Shown: piece by piece, positions 23,246-34,168 of the stretch | Position numbering within the stretch: position 1 is the first letter of the stretch | Layout of the letters: every line of letters begins with the position of its first letter | NCBI RefSeq assembly: GCF_030272615.1 | Contig: NC_081412.1 | Location: 670,864,852 to 670,928,851, forward strand | Source: Cryptomeria japonica | Taxonomy: Eukaryota > Streptophyta > Pinopsida > Cupressales > Cupressaceae | Direction: 5' to 3' | DNA length: 64,000 bases | Translations under genes and position numbers: made by a program | The notes under the pieces: generated by a model | The model's database searches: none | The model's input: the letters and a program-made list of their open reading frames with translations, nothing else | Told to the model about the DNA's origin: nothing

Positions 23246-24030
23246 CTGTCTTCCTCTCCCCCCCTCCTTGCCCTCTCTCTCTCTCTCACTCTCTCTCTCT
23301 CTCTCTCCCTCTCCCTCCTCTCTCTCTCTCTCTCCCCCCTCCCTCCCCCCTCTCTCTCTCCCTCTCTCTCTCTCTCCCTCCTTCCCTCCTCCTCTCTCCC
23401 TCCCCCCTACTCTCCCTCCCTCCCCCTCTCTCTCTCCCTCTCTCTCCCTCTGCCTCCTTCCCTCTCTCTCTTCCTCTCCTTCCTCCCCTCCTTTCTCTCT
23501 CCCTCTCCCTCCTTCCCTCTCTCTCTCTCCCCCCCTCCTCTCCATCCCCCCTCTCCTCTCCCTCCCCCCTCCTTCTCTACCTCTTTCCCTCCTTCCCTTT
23601 TGCTCCCCTCCTCTCACCTCCCCCCTACTCTCCCCCCTCCCCCCCTCTCTCTCTCCCTCCCTCCCTCCTTCTCTCTTCCTCCCCCCTACTCTCCCTCTCC
23701 CTTCCTCCATACCCCTTCTTCTCTCCCTCCCTCCCCCCTCTTCTCTCCCTCTCTCTACCTTCCCTCCCCCCTCTCTGTCTCTCTCCCTCTCTCTCCCTCT
23801 CCCTCCTTTCCTCTCTCTCTTCCTCTCCCTCCTCCCCTCCTTTCTCTCTCCCTCTCCCTCCTTCCATCTCTCTCTCTCTCTCTCTCTTCCTCTCCCTCCC
23901 TCCCCCCTCTCCTCTCTTTCCCCCCTCCTCTCCCTCTCTCCCTCCTTCCCTTCTACTCCCCTCCTCTCTCCCTCCCCCCTACTCTCCCCCCTCTCCCTCT
24001 CTCTCTCTCCCTCCCTCCCCTTTCATTTAT
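23246..24030. repeat. Polypyrimidine tract of about 0.8 kb
   Basis: Almost only C and T on the plus strand for about 785 bp, with only a handful of purines. It extends the CT tail of the fourth 0.8-kb unit. Long ORFs on both strands here (279, 269 and 164 codons) are Ser/Leu/Pro or Arg/Glu/Gly artefacts. Confidence 0.95.
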
Positions 24031-24115
24031 ATTTTTTCTACTACCAATAATGCATATGGGGTACTGAACCTATCAATTCACTGCCCTACCATATCTTTTT
24101 TAAGGCGTAGGAGCA

Positions 24116-24330
24116 CGTATGTGGTACTTATTACTTGTAAGCACGTACGGGGTACTGCGCCCATTATTCGCTACCCTACGATAACATTTTTTAGGCTAGG
24201 AGAGCGTACGCGCTACTTATTAGTATAGAATGGGGAAAAAATTACCGTTGGGCTTGCCAACATTTTATGGACTAACAATGCACACACGGTTATTAATTTA
24301 CCATGTACGCGGTACACAGACATAGTTTTA
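24116..24330. repeat. CGTACG-cored motif cluster upstream of the transposase gene
   Basis: Motif cores at 24116 (CGTATG), 24144 (CGTACG), 24205 (CGTACG) and about 24306 (TGTACGCGGTACA). Spacing is less regular than in the two 29-bp arrays, but the flanking GGTAC and GCTAC trinucleotide context is the same. It lies 300-500 bp before the transposase start, so it could act in both binding and regulation. Confidence 0.6.
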
Positions 24331-26378
24331 GTTTCCCAAGAGCCTCAATGACCTCAAAAGAAGTTTTTGAGGTCGTTGAAGGCCCCACTAGAACTGTGTT
24401 TGCACTTTTATCATTGTTTTATACATAGAAGTAAGTGAATTTTTTGTTTTTTGCATGATTTCAAATAATTTAATTGTTATTCTTATTATCTTTGTCAATA
24501 GTATTGTGATTGTTTAAGAGTTTGATTCCAAAAAATAGTGATAAGATGCATATTTATGGTTATTTGTTTGTTTATGAACTTTTGTTTACATATATATGTA
24601 ATATGATTCTATTTAGGACAACCGATATCAACCATGGGAAAGAACAAGTGAGGAACGATGAAACAACGAGAGGTTGAAAAGGAAAGACAAAGGCAGTGTA
24701 TGAAGAAATTACGTGACACAAGAACAATGGGAGAAGAAGGTATGTCATCCTCAAGATCTCAATTCGATTTACCAAATGAACATAATGCATCTAATTCAAT
24801 TGAAGAAGAGACATTTGATTTACCATATGAACCTAATGCAATTGAAGAAGATACCACATTGAATAATCAATTAAATGATGAACATACACCTTCTCTATTT
24901 GATGAATTGAATGTAAATAATGCACTGATGCTAACACCTCCTAGAATCATTTGTAGGAAACCAAAGTATCTAATTGACATTGATAAAAATATATTGAAGC
25001 CAATGCCCAGTAAAATGAATGAACAAACTTGTAGGAGAATGGTTAAAAGAATATGGCAAAACTATTTTGGAAACTTAAATCAAATCGCAAGATGTCAATT
25101 GATTGTTCAAATGATTAAAAAATTGAATTTTAGAGAGACAATAAAAATTCTAGGCTTAAGATCATTTGAAAGTAATAGTGAAAGAACTATTGTGAGAAAT
25201 CTATTTGATGTATGTCAGACTATTGGTTCAAAATCACGTACTAAAGATTCTAATGCTACTCGACGTGTCATTACATCAACCATAATGAGCAAGAAAATAA
25301 AAAAAGATCGTTTGATAAGAAAAACAAGTAAGTCATTAAACATTAGTAGAACAACATTAAGTAAAGCATTAAAGATGCGGGAAAAAATAGAGGAACCTAA
25401 CAATAATTCTCTTTGGGAATTCTCAGGTAAACTACCATGCAAAGACAAGGTTGTCGTTGATGCACTAAGAACATTAATTAAAAAAATTTGGCATGACAAC
25501 AAAAGAGTTTCGCCCAACCAAAGATATGTTGCTAGAAAGGGGAATTGGGTCTACAAATCGTGAGCCACATGCCAAACACTATTTGGATATGACTCAAACT
25601 AAATTTTATGAAAGATTCCTTCAAAAGTTTCCTCAAATAAGAATTTCTCAAAGATTTTTTGAAATGGAAAAACCTTTTTATATTAAGATTAATCATGTAT
25701 GCACCACATGTTGTTGTAGGATGCATATTGAATTTTCCATGCAATATGATATTTTTTGTCATATTTTGTCTATTTTGCACACTAACGATGTTTTGCGGAA
25801 ATGCAATATACAAGCACCTCCTAAGTCGGTAAAAGAATATATTTCAAGTGTGCTATGTAATAGACATGATGGTTGCATTTATTATAAGATGTCTTGTTTG
25901 GAAGGTTCTTGTGCTATATGTGGTAGTTTGCAACGTTTACCAAGATGTGTACATTTGGAGATCACACATGAAATTGGTACGAAACTAGTTTCTTTTCAAA
26001 AATACAAGACAGTCACATATGAAGTTAAAGATGGAAAAGATTTGAAGAGATGTGAGCTAGTGAAAAATGATATATGTGTAGCTGAATTTATGAAAATGTT
26101 TCAAGAGAAACTAGTTTATGAGTATATAATGCATACACATAGAACTTGATGGTTAGATGAGAAATTCAAGTTATGTAAGGACACATTTCCTCTTGGCACC
26201 ATTGTCTCTATGGTTGATTTCATTGAAAATCATATACTACAACCTCAAAATGAAGTGCAATCTGTGTATTATCACTCTACACAAGTTTCTATTTTTGTAC
26301 ACATAGTATTCATGCATGCAGATGATAGCATAGATGAGGATAGAAAGGTTGTAAGAGAGTATCACTTTTACATAAGTG

Positions 26379-27596
26379 TGTAGCGTCCTAAAATTGCGAC
26401 ACTTGCAATTTCGACTGCATTTTGGTCTTCACGATGGCGACGCAACACGCAACCTGAATGGAGACCCCAAAACTTGCTCACGACACCAAAAACTGCATTT
26501 TTCAAGCACCATTGGCCTGAACCCCCTTGCACCCCACTGTCCCAGAGGTGGGACTAGAGCGCCCAGCGCCCTGGTCCCTGGGTCCTATTTTGGGCCCGGT
26601 CTCCTAAGTGGTATCGGGTCTTTTTGATTGCAAATTGGAAATTAAACTTTCCTGGTCGGCCTAAGGTCGGGAAAATCAGTCTATCAGCCCTAATTGACAA
26701 GTATATAAACTACATTTTCCTCTTTCATTTGATATGATGGAAAAGGGGTGGAAACTATACTCAAGCACTCAAGCACTCAAGCATTCAAGTATTCAAGCAT
26801 TCCTTCAAGCAATTGATCATTTCAAGTCTCCATTCAAGGCTAAGTGTTGCATTCAAGTCAAGGATTCAACCATTGAAGAGGAGATCACTTACTACATGCT
26901 ACTACAACATACAACATACAACATCTAAACCTTCACACATAAGGATACAAACATCCTTAGAACAAGGTATTAGTACTTGTTTTACATTACAGTCATTTAC
27001 ATTTACAACACTTGCTCATTTCTTGGTTAATTCCAAAACCGGGGTTTGACCTAAAGGCAAACCCCTAATCCCTAACCCCCCAATCGTCTTCGCTTTTCTG
27101 TGTGTAGGTTGAAGGTACGCGGCTGAAATTGAAGATCTAGAATCCTTGTGCAGAGACGAACAGATCCCCCTTCATTTCACGGATTTTTCGGAGGACCGTG
27201 GTGCTGGGCGCCATCGTCCTAACAACTTTTGCTCAAATTTGCAGGACAGCGTCGTATCGACATTTTACTGCTAATTCCAAGTCCACAGCTTCATCCTATA
27301 ACCCAAACTCAGTTTATAAGCAAATCTTTATGACTTTCTATGCATTCCTAGCTTAATTTCCTTAACAACATTCTTTACAAAAGAGGGTAGCCTTGCTTTC
27401 CTAACCCTTGAAATTCTTTTAGCATCCAATCTTATATTGTGTGGGATTGGATCTTATGAGTTTCAACCCCTCTTTTGAATGTAAAGTCTCTCCCCTAAGT
27501 GAAAAACCATCGAATCCTAGCGAACCTCCCTTCTCTCTCCTCGGAGTTGGAAGAGGGGAGAACAACTAGGGTTCGATCGTGATTTTCCGCTTTACA
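26379..27596 (+). repeat. 5' LTR of the gag-only retrotransposon
   Basis: Starts TGTAGCGTCC, ends GCTTTACA, with TATATAAA at 26702-26709. Downstream of the TATA box are CAAGCATT/CAAGCACT pentamer-like repeats (about 26760-26810). One repeat step more than in the 3' LTR accounts for most of the length difference. Confidence 0.92.
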
Positions 27597-28778
27597 TTTT
27601 GGTGAACCCGACGTGAACATCCTTTCTGATTTTTCATGCTTAGATCTGAAAATTTGATTCCTTGATTACATTTCCATGTTTGATCTCTTGCAAAATTTTA
27701 GAGGTGATTGCATAAAAACCCTAAAATTTCTTTTCGAAAATTGGACTTGTGAAATGCTTAATTATTAATGCTTGCTTCAGATCTGTTTTTCTATTACAAA
27801 TTATCAATTCATATCTGTGTGTTAATTTTGAAAATTAAGTGGTTAAGTGTCAAAACCCTAATTTTTGAAACCCTCTTAATTCAACCTTTGTCCGACAATT
27901 TGACCGATCAAAACATCTCCAAATCAGCTGTAACTTTGGATTCTGCAATAAAATCACAATATCTTTCATCCCTGAAAATTTGGAAAAAAGTTGCGAGGAC
28001 CGTGTTGCACTCCAAGCGCCATCGTCCCCGACATTTTTTCCAAAATTTCGGGAGCGAGATCTTGCTATATTTTCCTGCTAAAATCCAAAATTTTGGCTGA
28101 TTTTGTCAATTATAACACTTTCAAAATTACAGTCAAAGTTGATCCTGTGATTGCTTGGTCTAGGGCTCCTAATCATTCAAAAATCATTGAAATTAAAATT
28201 TTGTGTCAAAATTGCGTTTTTATTATCATAAATCTGAAAAGTGTGTCTACATTCATTCAAAATTTCAGTGCTTTATTCAAATCCTTGCAATTTGTGACTT
28301 TTGAAATTAAGTGCTTAATTACAACAACTTTGATTTCCGCTTTCAAAATTGAATTTTGCGTGAAATTGAGTCAATTTTTAAATTTCAAAACTTGCACTGC
28401 TTTTGACATTCCCTCTAAAATCATAAAATTCAAAATTTCAGTTTCCCTCTCTTTTTCAAAATTCAAAATTTTGCATTTTTCGACAATCTCGATAGGGTTC
28501 AATTTTGAGATTGCAACTTTAATTTGGCCTATCTATAGATCGTAAAATCACTCAATTTTTTCAGATTAGCTCTAAAATCATCATACCTTTTATCCCTGCA
28601 AATTTCGAAAAAAGTTGCAAGGACCGTGTTGCACTCCGAGCGCCACGGTCCCGAACTTTTTTTCCGAAATTTCGGGAGACTGTTGTGATTGCATTTAACA
28701 GCTTAAATCTGGAAGATTGGCTGTTTTTACTGAAAATTGCTACCTCTAAATTCAAAATTTTTTCTTTCTCTCTAGTGC
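27597..28778 (+). other. PBS and leader of the gag-only retrotransposon
   Basis: TTTTGGTGAACCCGACGTGA immediately follows the LTR in the PBS position; I cannot name the tRNA. The leader is about 1.2 kb and contains a direct repeat of about 110 bp (around 27950-28075 and 28575-28690), each with a GGACCGTGTTGCACTCC...GCGCCA...GTCC core. The second copy folds as GGACCGTG (28621-28628) with CACGGTCC (28644-28651). A related version lies in the U5 part of both LTRs. Such structures are candidates for RNA packaging or dimerisation signals. Short ORFs here are not genes. Confidence 0.6.
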
Positions 28779-31700
28779 ATGAGTTTTACAACAATAAGCC
28801 CTACTTACACTATTCCCGTTAGACGAAGCCGTAGAATTAAGTCTTTCCGAGGTTTAACTACCGAGGAGATGGAACCTAATTTGAGTAGCCTTTTTAACGA
28901 GGACATGGGTAATTCCTCTAATCCTCCGAATGATGAAGAAGCTCTCCATGAAATTTTCGTTGAACAACTTTCGAAATTGGATAACCAATTTGACGATTTT
29001 CACCAATGGATGTCTCATGAGTATCCCGATAGTCAAGCTCTTCCTTTAATTGAGGGTCTAAAATGCATGCTTCAAAGTGATAAAAATGGAATTGATATTT
29101 TGCGTGGTATTGCACACATTGTGGATTTGAATGTGATGCCTATGAAGAGTTGTGCCGAATCTTTAGGTTATGCACAACCTCCTACTCAAGTCAATCATTC
29201 TATTCCTTTGACAACTTCTATTGCTAGCATACCTACTTTTACATCAAACATAATGGCTACTTCTACACAAGACATTCCTCCTATGATCACCAGTCATGGG
29301 GGCAACCCTTCTTCTTCAATTAACCCTCTTCTTTCATTCAATCCGACTTCTTCGTACATTCCTTCAATGAGTGTTCCTATTACATCTTCACAAATGAACA
29401 TGACGCAAGGGGGCAATTCATTTAACCATTCCATTCCTCCTTGTAGTGTTCCTCCTATCCAATCATCCCCTATGGTTGACTATCATAGGGTCCCACCACC
29501 TTACTCTTTACCTTCTTTCAATAACATAACACCTCCATCTCAATCTAACACACCTAATATGAACTCTTCGACTGAAGCTACCATTAACAATCTTGCACAA
29601 ACTGTCTCTTCTTTACAGCAACAAATTGCCTCTATGAATCAATCTAAGTTTAGTGTGCCTACATTTGATGTTGCGAGCCCACTTTCTCTTGATATTGTTC
29701 GAGCTATTCCTCCTAAACATGTTGAAATCCCACATTTGGAGCTCTATAATGGTAAAGGAGATCCTCTAACACATGTTAAGACTTTTCAAACAATTTGTAC
29801 TGATTTTGCTTATGACCCAAGGTTGCTTGTGAAACTATTCACTAGAACATTAAGAGACAAAGCCTTACAATGGTATTTCTCGTTGCCTTCTTATTCTATT
29901 ACTTCTTTCGAACAACTTGCAAATGCTTTCATTCAACAATTTCAAAATAATATAAGTCCTAAAGTTACTTTGATTGATTTAATGCATTGTAAACAAGGTG
30001 TTAAAGAAAAAGTGACTGATTTCATTGGTAGATATAAGCATTTGTATGCTCAAATTTCTTTTCCAGTGCCTGATAATGATATTCAAAGAATCTTTATTTC
30101 TAATTTGCAAAAAGATATTCAAGACAAGCTTCTGTTTTCTAAGTTTACTTCTTTCCAACAGTTGTGTGCCACTCTTCACAATTATCAACTGACTGTGAGT
30201 GAAATGGAACAATCACATCCTATGGCTCCGAGTGATAAGGGTGATAGCAGTCAACAACCATTTGGGAAGTTTAAACCGAACAGAGATTCCATCAAATTCA
30301 ATGAAAACATCATCAACAACAATGTGAATGCAGCATCAGGTGTGCCTCCTATTTCTAAATTTTTCAAGAAAGAAAGAAAGTATACTCCTTTGAATGAATC
30401 ATTGCATGGTATTATGAATAAGTTATTGGAACAAAATGTGCTTACTCTTCCTCCTATAAGACAAATTGATCCTGCAAAGATTACTTCACCTTATTTTGAT
30501 CACAAAGCTTTTTGTCATTTTCATCATCAGCCTGGTCATGATACTGAAAAATGTTTTTCTTTAAAGGGTAAAATTCAGGATTTGATTGATAATAATACTA
30601 TTTCTGTTTCTGGAGTGAATGATAAAGGCAACACATCTGTAGCTCCTCCTAACCAAAATCTTCAAATTTTCACTGATCCATTACCTTCTCATACTTCTCA
30701 TACCTCTAATGCGATTGAGGCTAATGATTCCTCTCTCTCATCTGATGGTCTTGTGTCTATGACTCCGAATGTGATTAACTTTGTAGAGCAGCAAGAAATC
30801 CCTAAAGAACCTTCCATCACATTTGATTCTAGTGAAACCATTAGAGCACCTAATGGTCCTTTATACATAGTTGCAAAAGTCAAGAATATGCCTTGCCGTG
30901 GAGTGCTTATTGATCCTTCGTGCATGATTAATGTTATTACTGAAGAATTTCTTTTTACTTTGCAATTGAATCAAGTAATCTATGACAAAACAGATGTGGT
31001 TGTGAAATTATTTGATGCATTTTCTTCTCCTGCAATTGGTTCTATTACATTGCCTATTGAAGTCCATAACAAATCTCTTGATGTGAACTTTGCTATTATT
31101 CCATCTTCCGAACAATTTCGTGTGAAGCTTGGCTATCCTTGGCTATCTTCCATGAAAGCTATTGCTTCTCCTATTCATAAGTGTTTGAAATTTCCCCATA
31201 ATGGTGAAGTTGTTACTGTCAATCATAGTCTCTTTAAACCAGCTGAAAGAACTTCTAGCGTTCCTATTGATTACTTTTGGCCTAAACAATTCCAATCTCT
31301 TCCTCCGCGAAGTGATCATCTTTTCAAATCTTATCAAAAGTGGAAAACAGATATGATCCTATCTCTAAGTGAACCTAGAACACCTAAACTTGATATTCCT
31401 ATCATTCTTGAGAAGGAAGTTCTTCCTTTGAAAGATAAAACTAATGTCTTTCCTCAAGAAGATTCCCAACCCATCCCTATGGATGTGACTATGTCTATGC
31501 CTAATAAACTTCCTAAGAGTAGACCTATACCTCCTTGTCATGATGGACTTGGTCTTCTCCCTAAACCAAATATTCTTCCCTTATATGGAGCAGTTCCTCC
31601 TCCTTCTTTTTATAGAGAGAAGAGACCTTCTTCTTCTCCTATTATCCAGCCTAAGAGACCACAACCTAAACACCCAAGTGATAAGGATGAGAACATTCCT

Positions 31701-32213
31701 CCTCCTCTGTCTTCTACACTTCCTACTAAGACTAGACGTAATCGTTCTGCACGTGAACGCCGACGAAAGCGTCGTCTTAGGGCTCAAGCAGCCACTTCTC
31801 AAAATTTACAATCTCCAAAAACACCTTCAACAAGCATTATTCCATTTTCTCCTCAGCCGGATATTGAGCCTAAATCTCCTAAACACAAGATACATGATGG
31901 TCTTGATCCTGTGCGAGTTAAAGATCCTATTTTTATAAATCTTGATGATGATATAGATGAAAATGTTACTCCTCTTGCTTCTGATAGTGAATATGAACTT
32001 GTTGATGTTGATAACCATCTATCTAATGAATTTTCTAAAGCACTTATCCTAGCTCCTAGACAAGAACAACGAGGCTTGGAACATGTACATAGCCCTTGTT
32101 TGGATCTTGTGATAGCTCCATCTGCTGTGTTGGATGTTCCTCCTGTATCGTGTTCCCTGCCTTCCCGAAACATTGATCAGCAAGATCGGGGGGTAGATGA
32201 CGTGCTAGACTAG
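28779..32213 (+). CDS. gag: Gag with protease-like domain, 1144 aa, intact
   Basis: The start ATG 28779 follows a TCTCTCTAG stretch that could be a splice acceptor. Residues 1-300: Ser/Pro/Asn-rich N-terminus. About 310-475: Retrotrans_gag-like domain (LELYNGKGDPLTHVKTF, DKALQWYFSLP, FIQQFQNN, LMHCKQGVKEKVTDFIGRY). C579, H582, H587, C592: a knuckle variant with His in place of the second Cys. About 690-820: retropepsin-like fold (PNGPLYIVAKV, GVLIDPSCMINVI, YPWLSSM). The usual catalytic Asp-Thr/Ser-Gly is replaced by D712-P-S, so activity is doubtful. Near residue 1000 is a strongly basic TRRNRSARERRRKRRLRA segment. The protein resembles Tat/Ogre-like gypsy Gag. It ends before a 743-bp untranslated stretch to the PPT. 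No pol follows, so it presumably forms capsids only. Confidence 0.9.
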   Translation: MSFTTISPTYTIPVRRSRRIKSFRGLTTEEMEPNLSSLFNEDMGNSSNPPNDEEALHEIFVEQLSKLDNQFDDFHQWMSHEYPDSQALPLIEGLKCMLQSDKNGIDILRGIAHIVDLNVMPMKSCAESLGYAQPPTQVNHSIPLTTSIASIPTFTSNIMATSTQDIPPMITSHGGNPSSSINPLLSFNPTSSYIPSMSVPITSSQMNMTQGGNSFNHSIPPCSVPPIQSSPMVDYHRVPPPYSLPSFNNITPPSQSNTPNMNSSTEATINNLAQTVSSLQQQIASMNQSKFSVPTFDVASPLSLDIVRAIPPKHVEIPHLELYNGKGDPLTHVKTFQTICTDFAYDPRLLVKLFTRTLRDKALQWYFSLPSYSITSFEQLANAFIQQFQNNISPKVTLIDLMHCKQGVKEKVTDFIGRYKHLYAQISFPVPDNDIQRIFISNLQKDIQDKLLFSKFTSFQQLCATLHNYQLTVSEMEQSHPMAPSDKGDSSQQPFGKFKPNRDSIKFNENIINNNVNAASGVPPISKFFKKERKYTPLNESLHGIMNKLLEQNVLTLPPIRQIDPAKITSPYFDHKAFCHFHHQPGHDTEKCFSLKGKIQDLIDNNTISVSGVNDKGNTSVAPPNQNLQIFTDPLPSHTSHTSNAIEANDSSLSSDGLVSMTPNVINFVEQQEIPKEPSITFDSSETIRAPNGPLYIVAKVKNMPCRGVLIDPSCMINVITEEFLFTLQLNQVIYDKTDVVVKLFDAFSSPAIGSITLPIEVHNKSLDVNFAIIPSSEQFRVKLGYPWLSSMKAIASPIHKCLKFPHNGEVVTVNHSLFKPAERTSSVPIDYFWPKQFQSLPPRSDHLFKSYQKWKTDMILSLSEPRTPKLDIPIILEKEVLPLKDKTNVFPQEDSQPIPMDVTMSMPNKLPKSRPIPPCHDGLGLLPKPNILPLYGAVPPPSFYREKRPSSSPIIQPKRPQPKHPSDKDENIPPPLSSTLPTKTRRNRSARERRRKRRLRAQAATSQNLQSPKTPSTSIIPFSPQPDIEPKSPKHKIHDGLDPVRVKDPIFINLDDDIDENVTPLASDSEYELVDVDNHLSNEFSKALILAPRQEQRGLEHVHSPCLDLVIAPSAVLDVPPVSCSLPSRNIDQQDRGVDDVLD

Positions 32214-32956
32214 TTACATTAGCATAGCAGATTCTCTCCCCCTCCCTTTTGTTACTTCTTCTATATGTTATTCTCATTCTTCTATTTGTCGTCCTTAGTG
32301 TTGTCTACTTGAGGACGATGCAAAGCATTGAGATCTCTTTGGTCTCTCTCATGTTGACTCAAAAGACACATGTGTTCCCTTCTTCTAGGTGACCTTCCTT
32401 GATTGGGGAATGAAGAACAATTATGCATACATACATATGATATATACATGACTTATCATATAGCATACTGACCCCGAGGAAAGCAAAGTCACCTCGTGCT
32501 TTGTGTTTTGTGTCTATTATCCTTGGGTTTATCTCACACTTGGGGGCTAAATCCTTGTGGTAACGTGCTCCTTTCCTTTCTCATTTCTTATGTGTATCAC
32601 TACGTTAAAACAATCACCCCCGGTGAGGCGTGTGCGATCGCTTTAACGTAGGGGGGCATACATCCCGTTCATATCTTTTCAAGATACTTGAGAATTTCTT
32701 GGCAAATTTAGCTTTGCCTTGAAAATTTTTGATATCTTTCTTGCATGACTCATAGTGAGGGAACCTTACTACTGACAGTCATGGTTCTCCCTCGTGATCT
32801 TCCCTTTTACTTTGTCAATCGAAGTAGTAAGATCCTTAGTCCACTGGGGGCTTGGTGTATCTTGCCTCCTTGACGTGGTGAAAGTCTTTCAATATTGTTT
32901 CCTTGTACTTTACCGGAAGTATGAGCATACATACTCCCGCTAAAGTGGGGGCTAAA
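32214..32956 (+). other. 3' untranslated part and polypurine tract of the gag-only element
   Basis: Without coding signal. PPT AAGTGGGGGCTAAA at 32943-32956 touches the 3' LTR. Similar GGGGGC tracts occur near 32539 (TTGGGGGCTAAA), 32650 and 32845, so PPT-like copies are repeated here too. Confidence 0.65.
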
Positions 32957-34168
32957 TGTAGCATCCTAAAATTGCGACACTTGCAATTTCAACTGCATTT
33001 TGGTCTTCACGATGGCGACGCAACATGCAACCTGAATGGAGACCCCAAAACTTGCTCACAACACCAAAAACTGCATTTTTCAAGCACCATTGGCCTGAAC
33101 CCCCTTGCACCCCGTTGTCCCGGAGGTGGGACCAGGGCGCCCAGTGCCCTGGTCCCTAGGTCCTATTTTGGGCCCGGTCTCCTAAGTGGTATCGGGTCTT
33201 TTTGATTGCAAATTGGAAATTAAACTTTCCTGGTCGGCCTAAGGTCGGGAAAATCAGTCTATCAGGCCCTAATTGACAAGTATATAAACTACATTTTCCT
33301 CTTTCATTCGATATGATGGAAAAGGGGTGGAAACTATACTCAAGCACTCAAGCACTCAAGCATTCAAGCATTCCTTCAAGCAATTGATCATTTCAAGTCT
33401 CCATTCAAGGCTAAGTGTTGCATTCAAGTCAAGGATTCAACCATTGAAGAGGAGATCACTTACTACATGCTACTACAACATACAACATACAACATCTAAA
33501 CCTTCGCACATAAGGATACAAACATCCTTAGAACAAGGTATTAGTACTTGTTTTACATTACAATCATTTACATTTACAGCACTTGCTCATTTCTTGGTTA
33601 ATTCCAAAACCGGGGTTTGACCTAAAGGCAAACCCCTAATCCCTAACCCCCCAATCGTCTTCGCTTTTCTGTGTGTAGGTTGCAGGTACGCGGCTGAAAT
33701 TGAAGATCTGGAATCCTTGTGCAGAGACGAATAGATCCCCCTTCGTTTCGCGGATTTTTCAGAGGATCGTGGCGCCGGGCGCCATCGTCCTGACAACTTT
33801 TGCTCAAATTTGCAGGACAGCGCTGTATCGACATTTTACTGCTAATTCCAGGTCCGCAGCTTCATCCTATAACCCAAACTCAGTTTATAAGAGAATCTTT
33901 ATGACTTTCTATGCATTCCTAGCTTAATTTCCTTAACAACATTCTTTACAAAAGAGGGTAGCCTTTCTTTCCTAACCCTTGAAATTCATTTAGCATCCAA
34001 TCTTATATTGTGTGGGATTGGATCTTATGAGTTTCAACCCCTCTTTTGAATGTAAAGTCTCTCCCCTAAGTGAAAAACCATCGAATCCTAGCGAACCTCC
34101 CTTCTCTCTCCTCGGAGTTGGAAGAGGGGAGACCAACTAGGGTTCGATCGTGATTTTTCCGCTTTACA
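32957..34168 (+). repeat. 3' LTR of the gag-only retrotransposon
   Basis: Starts TGTAGCATCC, ends GCTTTACA, with TATATAAA at 33281-33288. Length 1212 bp against 1218 bp for the 5' copy. Followed at once by the duplicate AAGTG. Confidence 0.92.

Larger units (their letters stand above)
26379..34168 (+). mobile_element. Gag-only LTR retrotransposon (TR-GAG type) nested in the transposase gene
   Basis: Two LTRs (26379-27596 and 32957-34168) enclose a 5.4-kb internal region, with a perfect 5-bp duplication AAGTG at 26374-26378 and 34169-34173. The internal region has a long leader, one intact 1144-codon gag/protease-like ORF and no reverse transcriptase, RNase H or integrase in any frame. It therefore depends on another element for mobility. 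The LTRs differ at roughly 3% of positions by eye, nearly all transitions, so the insertion is fairly recent. Removing it with one duplicate restores the host reading through FYISDD. Confidence 0.92.

Noticed and set aside
23216-24067. Long ORFs on both strands (up to 279 codons)
   Set aside because: They cover a polypyrimidine tract; Ser/Leu/Pro on one strand and Arg/Glu/Gly on the other are products of CT and CCT repeats, not of a gene.
27768-28545. ORFs in the leader of the gag-only retrotransposon
   Set aside because: Composition follows the AAAATTTTGAAAT-rich leader; no domain, and they precede the real Gag start.
31540-31938. 132-codon ORF overlapping gag
   Set aside because: A second frame of the Pro/Arg-rich end of the intact Gag; no independent motif or start context.
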